From PFJX01 sp031426735 (GTDB lineage Bacteria; Pseudomonadota; Gammaproteobacteria; Burkholderiales; Thiobacillaceae), in assembly GCA_031426735.1 (NCBI GenBank), contig JASJPK010000078.1:1-64000 (forward strand): a stretch of 64,000 nucleotides of DNA, read 5' to 3'. Made by a program: the position numbers and the translations under genes. Each line of letters starts with the position of its first letter. The first letter of the stretch is position 1. Below, piece after piece: positions 59,544 through 64,000 of this stretch. A model generated the notes under the pieces. That model worked only from the letters and a program-made list of their open reading frames with translations. It was not told where the DNA came from and ran no database searches.

Positions 59544-60433
59544 ACGCTCGCCCATTTCGCCATTAGCGCCTTTATTTCCGCCTCACTGTAGAAATGCCGA
59601 ACAATTTCCGTACCGTATATCTGAACAAGTTTTTCTTGCGAAAGACGGTACGATTTCTTAAGAGTCTCGTAGAATATAGCTTCAGATTTCTCACTACTTT
59701 CATTGAAGCGAAACTGGGGGTCCACGTCGACACCAATAAATTCGGAAAGGGCCTTTTCAAACACCCTATCCATTGCTTCGACTTTCAAAATAAGCAGATG
59801 CCTGCGATTATCGATCCTATGAATTGAGTACCCTCGCACAGGATCAAATGGAAAAGTGGTAATGTGACGACCTATATGCCCAAAAAAATCTGTAGCGAAC
59901 CAATCCTCGTAAAACATATGGCCACTCTGCTCAATTTGCTGTATCACAGCAGCCATGGGCGTGTTGTGGATATCAATCTGGTTTGCTAGGTAGTTTTGGA
60001 TTACGTTTGAAAGATCTCGTGCAATTGGGTCTCGCATCATGCAAATGTAGTAAACCTGCCGATCATGCTCCTCAATGTGCTGCAGTGCGGGCTTGGCCAG
60101 TCGAATGTTCCGTGCGAAGTTGGAGCCCGGTAAACGCTTGGAGAGCCACTCGTTTGAAAGAAAATGATTGTGGAATATTCTGCGAAATGGAAAAGACTTA
60201 ATGAGTGAATAATAAATAGAAGACGAACCCACCTTTCCCATCGTGTACACAATTATGGTCTTATCGGAAATGGCACGATGTCGCCGTAAAGTCGTGAGGG
60301 GGCGCGCCAAGGCCAAAGCCCGAAAACGAATCTGCTGCCATACTTTGAGCGCAAGTTGCTTCACGCCACCATGAAGTAAATCATTAAGCGAATAAGAAGC
60401 GCGCTGCTTGCTTATTTCAGTTTTATTTTTCAT
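59540..60433 (-). CDS. putative capsular polysaccharide synthesis (sulfotransferase-like) protein
   Basis: The 297-aa product has an N-terminal P-loop-like IVYTMGKVGSSSIYYSLIKS, like the 5'-phosphosulfate loop of sulfotransferases and the putative capsule-synthesis family. ICMMRDPIARDLSNVIQNYL follows, resembling the 3'-phosphate loop (R...S). It may sulfate the polysaccharide from PAPS; this is inference. ATG 60433 overlaps the gene upstream by 11 nt; ATG 60448 is an alternative. Confidence 0.68.
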   Translation of the reverse strand: MKNKTEISKQRASYSLNDLLHGGVKQLALKVWQQIRFRALALARPLTTLRRHRAISDKTIIVYTMGKVGSSSIYYSLIKSFPFRRIFHNHFLSNEWLSKRLPGSNFARNIRLAKPALQHIEEHDRQVYYICMMRDPIARDLSNVIQNYLANQIDIHNTPMAAVIQQIEQSGHMFYEDWFATDFFGHIGRHITTFPFDPVRGYSIHRIDNRRHLLILKVEAMDRVFEKALSEFIGVDVDPQFRFNESSEKSEAIFYETLKKSYRLSQEKLVQIYGTEIVRHFYSEAEIKALMAKWASV

Positions 60434-61037
60434 CAATGCTCGTTCCATATTTACGTGCAAAGTCCTCCGTCATACGGAACTCTTCCAGACGTTCCGACAG
60501 TGTACGGTCAGGCCAATCCCACCAGCGGCTACGCTGTAGCGCCTCGGCGATCTCCGGCGAGAAGCGGCGTTTCAGCGGGCGAGCCGGGACGCCGCCGACG
60601 ATGGTGTAGGGCTCAACGTCACGCGTTACGACGGAATTCGCTGCCACTACCGCACCGTCCCCGATGGTTACGCCGCGCATAACAATCGAATTCATGCCGA
60701 TCCACACGTCGTTGCCAATTACAGGGGGGACCTTCTGCGCCTCCTGTTTGGTCACGACCGCAAGACCACCATAGGCAGGAGATACTGGGAACGGATGGGT
60801 CGTCACCGCTGACAGGTCGTGATCACCCGGTCCAATTACTACCTGCCGAGCGATCGAGCAGTACTTGCCGATCCAAGCCGCTTCGACATAGGAGCGCGGT
60901 CCGCTGATGTAGGAGAAATCTCCATGGACCACATCTGCACCAACCTCCGCCCCCCGCCGGACGATGGCCCGATGCCCGGTTCGGGCGCGAGGTGATACGC
61001 CCATGCCCTCCACAGGAGTATTTCGCAGCTGGTTCAT
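60423..61037 (-). CDS. CatB-related (xenobiotic-type) O-acetyltransferase
   Basis: The 204-aa left-handed beta-helix protein shows IGKYCSIARQVVIGPGDHDL, VIGNDVWIGMNSIVMRGVTI and GDGAVVAANSVVTRDVEPYT ending in IVGGVPARPLKRRF, the LbH-XAT pattern. The catalytic His is in GDHDLSAVTTHPFP. Members in this context acetylate sugars of O-antigen or capsule rather than drugs. ATG 61037 was chosen; an extension to 61073 adds no recognisable part. Confidence 0.87.
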   Translation of the reverse strand: MNQLRNTPVEGMGVSPRARTGHRAIVRRGAEVGADVVHGDFSYISGPRSYVEAAWIGKYCSIARQVVIGPGDHDLSAVTTHPFPVSPAYGGLAVVTKQEAQKVPPVIGNDVWIGMNSIVMRGVTIGDGAVVAANSVVTRDVEPYTIVGGVPARPLKRRFSPEIAEALQRSRWWDWPDRTLSERLEEFRMTEDFARKYGTSIDEK

Positions 61038-61097
61038 TACTTGCCACCTAGATCCAAGAGCGCAGCGGACCAACGAGTCGCCGTAATAACTCGCGCA

Positions 61098-62351
61098 TTA
61101 CGCAGATCCTATGTTGTTGCTCTGACGACGCTGTACCTGCAAGAGCAGTATCGTTCCCGGCAGAGTGGCGAGGCCGCGCGCAATCAGCACGGAAACAAGA
61201 TTGAAATGACCTGCCACCCAGAACAGCGTGAGACCGACGCAGAAGAGGCTCAGTGTCATAAGGCCAGACACTAACAGCGGGCGCATTTCTCCCGAGGAGT
61301 AAAGCACCATCGACGCTATATTTTGTAACGTGAATAGCACCAGCCCCGGTAACGCATAGTAAACCAACGCAGCGCTGTCTGTGAAAGCAGGTAGGAACCG
61401 CTCTATGATTGTCGGCATCAAGAACACGGTGACCAGCACAGCCAGCAATAAATAGGCTAGCAGGTCGCGCTGGTGGCGACGAATGAGGGTCATCAGCAGC
61501 TGATGATCATGTGCAACGTAGGCCCGTTTGGCCTGTGGAAAATTGGCGTTCAGCAGGGCGGCCGGGATCAAGCCAAAGAAAGTCGTGTACATCAGCACGA
61601 TGTAAAGCTCTCCGAGCGCTTCGGAGCCAAGGATAGCCGCAATAGACCACCGCTCAACTTGATGCATGAGCAATACGGCTAAGCCGCTGAGGAAGGGCAT
61701 CAAACCGAGGCGAAAGAGGAGACGCAGTGTCTCTCGGTGCACCCCCAGTGACCGAGGTCGCAGATTCGGATCAAGCACTATCGCCGCAAAAGCGACGATC
61801 AACGGTTGCAGCAACAACGACGCTAGCGCCGCGCTTAACCCGTAGTCGAGCGAAATGAAGGCCGCCAAGAGCGAGATCAGAACCGCCGCGGCGTTGATCA
61901 GGTTAGAGCGCCCAAGATGACCGTCGGCAATCAATGCGTTATTCATCCACGTCGAAGCAAGGGTGGCGATGCCCGCGGCGAACCCGAATGCCAGCGTCCC
62001 GGGCCACACCACGTCAGCGAGTACACCTGTCGTCTGAAACACGAATGTCAAAATGATCGCAACGGGTATCAATGCGAGGATGCCCGTCGCCATCAGTTCC
62101 ACGATCCGTCGGTTTACGTCGCGGTTACGGGCTGCATATTGATTGTAGGCGCCGTTGATCATGCCGAACTGCACAAAACCCACCAGCATGATCAGTGTGC
62201 TCATCAGCGTGATCTGCCCCAGGGAGGCGAGATCAAGCGATTTCATGAAGAAGAGGTTGCGCGCAAAGGCAAGCAGGCTGACGAGAATCGTCACAACCAC
62301 ATAGCGGTACCTTGGATTGATCAATTTATGAAAAAGTGAGTGCATATTCAT
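61098..62351 (-). CDS. polysaccharide flippase (Wzx-like, MATE superfamily)
   Basis: The 417-aa product has 12 hydrophobic helices in the MOP/PST pattern: FGMINGAYNQYAARNRDVNR in the first loops, SLLAAFISLDYGLSAALASL and MYTTFFGLIPAALLNANFPQ. It should move undecaprenyl-linked repeat units across the inner membrane for the Wzy-like enzyme. It begins at the last base of the gene upstream (1-nt overlap). ATG 62351 and 62345 are both possible. Confidence 0.83.
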   Translation of the reverse strand: MNMHSLFHKLINPRYRYVVVTILVSLLAFARNLFFMKSLDLASLGQITLMSTLIMLVGFVQFGMINGAYNQYAARNRDVNRRIVELMATGILALIPVAIILTFVFQTTGVLADVVWPGTLAFGFAAGIATLASTWMNNALIADGHLGRSNLINAAAVLISLLAAFISLDYGLSAALASLLLQPLIVAFAAIVLDPNLRPRSLGVHRETLRLLFRLGLMPFLSGLAVLLMHQVERWSIAAILGSEALGELYIVLMYTTFFGLIPAALLNANFPQAKRAYVAHDHQLLMTLIRRHQRDLLAYLLLAVLVTVFLMPTIIERFLPAFTDSAALVYYALPGLVLFTLQNIASMVLYSSGEMRPLLVSGLMTLSLFCVGLTLFWVAGHFNLVSVLIARGLATLPGTILLLQVQRRQSNNIGSA

Positions 62352-63796
62352 TACACGGCCTGCAAGGTCGTGAGAAGGCCCTCTGCCACCTCTTTTGCGT
62401 TTTGCTCCAGATCAATGCCATAGCGTTGTGCGCGTCCGGCAAAGTAGTCCGTGAAACCCAGGTGTAATGCGACGAAGTATGCAGTCAGGTAGCTATTGAG
62501 CTCTATATCACCAATTGGGGTGCGAATAGAGGCGGCGTAGAGCGCTTCGCGTAGATCGCGAATGTTGTACAAGTAGATCACGCCTGGGGCAGACGAATAG
62601 AATGTCTTGCCAAAGGTGAAAACCTGCTTCCCTAGAAGCAGGGCCTCGAACCCTGCTGTGCCGGTCTGGGTAATCACCCCGAGCGAATGGGCCGTAACCT
62701 CCTTACCAGAAACAGAATTATCCAGTAGCCGAATATTGGGCACGGATTTCAAAGTGAGATAATCGTCGGCGGATCGGTAGCCGTGATCATGGGGGTGGTC
62801 CTTGACATACAACAGGACGCCCGGGGGTAACTGGGCAGCTATGTTCTGAATCAGTTTCACCTGATTGGTGTAGAGCCCGTGTGCATGGTAGAGGACGACA
62901 GCTTCTGGTTCTAGGTGTAGCGGGTAGAAGTAGTAACGCGGCGACGGATCAAAGGAATCGAAGCGCACTTCACTGCGGTAGCGCAGCAGATTGAGGAATT
63001 TCTTTTCGGTATCGTGGCGTTCAGCCGACCAAAAGTCGATGTTGTCCAACACCCTGTCATATGGATTGCCACGCAATAATCGGCGTAGCCTTTTATAAAG
63101 TGCCATAGCAGCTAATCGCGCAAGAGACGGTCTTTTGAATGCACCACCAAGAAAGACAGAGAAACTCTTGCGAAATTCGTCAAGAAAAGTGGCGCAGCGA
63201 AGTTCGTCTACTGCCAGATTTCCCATCTCCACCGCTGTCAGTGCGCGATCAAGGTCGGGACAAGTGAAATCGAAGCCCGACATTAGAAGATGCTTGAAGC
63301 CATTTCCTGGGCCCTGGGCCATGATGAAATAAAGATAATGCCCGCTACGCTGCGCACAATGCATCGCGGCTACGAAATTGAACATCAGCGAACAGGTTTC
63401 GTGTAGCACAACGTTGGCGTTGTGAAGATCGAGGAACTTGCTCCAGAACCGATGGTAGGTCACAGTCAAAAGCTGTGCTTCTTCCAGCGACAACAGGGAG
63501 AAACCACGGTCGCTCTGGATTGCCCCATTCAGGTTGAAAGCGCCTCCAGACTGCTGGATAAACATTTCGTCGATGGCCGCCAGAGAGGCAGCGTCGGCCA
63601 CAGTAGATGAATGCAGACGTCGCACCTCATCTTTGAAAATTGTGATTGGCTGAGTTATTCCCAATTCACGCAGGCGGTCTGCCTCAACCGCACTGTAGGC
63701 GAGATGCACGATACGTACGTTGCCCTCTAGCGCTTTCCCTAAAGGGGCAAATAAATCGGTGAGTTCGCAACGGTGAAACAAAATAATGGTCTTCAT
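62351..63796 (-). CDS. capsule polysaccharide biosynthesis protein (KpsC/LipA-like)
   Basis: The 481-aa soluble product has a GT-B-like C-terminal half: YYFYPLHLEPEAVVLYHAHG, GVLLYVKDHPHDHGYRSADD, VKAL-like linker and VITQTGTAGFEALLLGKQVF then TFGKTFYS. These are the core motifs of the Capsule_synth family, which includes the KpsC/KpsS Kdo-transferases and many surface-glycan synthesis proteins. The N-terminal half is family-specific. It precedes the flippase gene and follows a cytidylyltransferase, which fits use of a CMP-sugar. Confidence 0.75.
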   Translation of the reverse strand: MKTIILFHRCELTDLFAPLGKALEGNVRIVHLAYSAVEADRLRELGITQPITIFKDEVRRLHSSTVADAASLAAIDEMFIQQSGGAFNLNGAIQSDRGFSLLSLEEAQLLTVTYHRFWSKFLDLHNANVVLHETCSLMFNFVAAMHCAQRSGHYLYFIMAQGPGNGFKHLLMSGFDFTCPDLDRALTAVEMGNLAVDELRCATFLDEFRKSFSVFLGGAFKRPSLARLAAMALYKRLRRLLRGNPYDRVLDNIDFWSAERHDTEKKFLNLLRYRSEVRFDSFDPSPRYYFYPLHLEPEAVVLYHAHGLYTNQVKLIQNIAAQLPPGVLLYVKDHPHDHGYRSADDYLTLKSVPNIRLLDNSVSGKEVTAHSLGVITQTGTAGFEALLLGKQVFTFGKTFYSSAPGVIYLYNIRDLREALYAASIRTPIGDIELNSYLTAYFVALHLGFTDYFAGRAQRYGIDLEQNAKEVAEGLLTTLQAV

Positions 63797-63922
63797 GCTT
63801 TTTTCTTATAGAAAGAAGGGCTATCACCCTATCGATGTCCGCATATTTGTTGATGTCCATATTCCATTGGGCAGCGTGGCCGCGTTGTCCAAATAATTGC
63901 GTTGCATGAATAAATAAACAGT
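63797..63922. other. short intergenic region
   Basis: It lies between the cytidylyltransferase tail and the capsule gene; nothing is recognised in it. Confidence 0.4.
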
Positions 63923-64000
63923 TCAAAAACAGCAGAGCATATTTTCAGCCAATTTCCAATCCCATTCCGTGTCGATATCCAATGCCTCGCGCTTGTCTTC
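63923..64000 (-). CDS. C-terminus of a nucleotide-sugar cytidylyltransferase, partial
   Basis: The last 25 codons of a minus-strand gene read EDKREALDIDTEWDWKLAEN and MLCCF before TGA at 63925-63923. The pattern EALDIDTEWDWKLAE is the typical end of CMP-sialic acid or CMP-pseudaminic/legionaminic acid synthetases (IDTxxDxxLAE). The rest lies beyond the window. It would supply a CMP-activated nonulosonate to the glycan. Confidence 0.55.
   Translation of the reverse strand, partial: EDKREALDIDTEWDWKLAENMLCCF

Overview
The window looks like a chromosomal segment of a moderately GC-rich betaproteobacterium, most likely of the Nitrosomonadales/Gallionellales/Rhodocyclales type. Reasons: the gene order sdhC-sdhD-sdhA-sdhB-sdhE-gltA-sucA, a short H-NS-family nucleoid protein, a PEP-CTERM surface protein with an exopolysaccharide cluster, and the lolA-rarA-ftsK neighbourhood. 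Genus cannot be fixed from this evidence. No rRNA, tRNA, CRISPR array or intact insertion sequence was seen.

Layout. 1-2.2 kb: the 3' part of a PAS-GGDEF diguanylate cyclase and an AI-2E-type permease. 2.4-5.4 kb: a PEP-CTERM protein and small exported proteins. 5.6-10.5 kb: a NodT/MacA/MacB-like tripartite efflux operon. 10.6-30.4 kb: an envelope and stress island holding two double-OmpA paralogues, two DUF4360 proteins, two DUF883 proteins, a BON lipoprotein, a glycine-zipper lipoprotein, a cysteine-repeat protein, phosphoketolase plus acetate kinase, two Crp/Fnr-type regulators, a PAS protein, a hybrid histidine kinase with its response regulator, and an Lmo0937-yqjD-yqjE-yqjK operon. 30.4-36.9 kb: rarA, lolA, ftsK, trxB, an Smr protein and an H-NS-like gene. 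37-46.3 kb: TCA-cycle genes and an unusual ferredoxin-reductase fusion. 46.3-51.2 kb: recJ, mnmA, a NUDIX gene and rimO. 51.2-64 kb: a surface-polysaccharide cluster (wecA-like, WecG/TagA, epimerase, Wzy-like, Wzx-like, acyltransferases, capsule proteins, and the tail of a nucleotide-sugar cytidylyltransferase), interrupted by a class II Fic gene.

Main result. Eight 14-bp near-palindromes of the form GTNCGN-NN-NCGNAC (one arm imperfect in one of them), plus one weaker ninth, lie in front of the small envelope and stress genes between 2.3 and 29.1 kb. In every case a hexamer with A at position 2 and usually CT at positions 5-6 (TATACT, TAAGCT, TAGGCT, TACGCT, GATTCT, CACCCT and others) starts exactly 22 nt beyond the edge of the palindrome. 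That is the spacing expected for a class II Crp/Fnr-type activator centred at -41.5. The sites stand as divergent pairs around 13.6, 23.8 and 29.0 kb, and they include the promoters of both Crp/Fnr-type regulators. I infer one autoregulated stress regulon joining surface proteins, yqjDEK-type membrane proteins, the kinase-regulator operon and probably the phosphoketolase-acetate kinase shunt.

Repeats. There is a MITE-like family (ends resembling GGAARCGCTGATTTA, core CGTCATNCCCGCG) and several long palindromes. At macB and at mnmA a palindrome abuts the stop codon and a degenerate copy of the gene's last codons lies on its far side. Two very short genes are proposed from sequence and ribosome binding site: a 58-aa lipoprotein (4729-4905) and a 24-aa membrane peptide (11335-11409).
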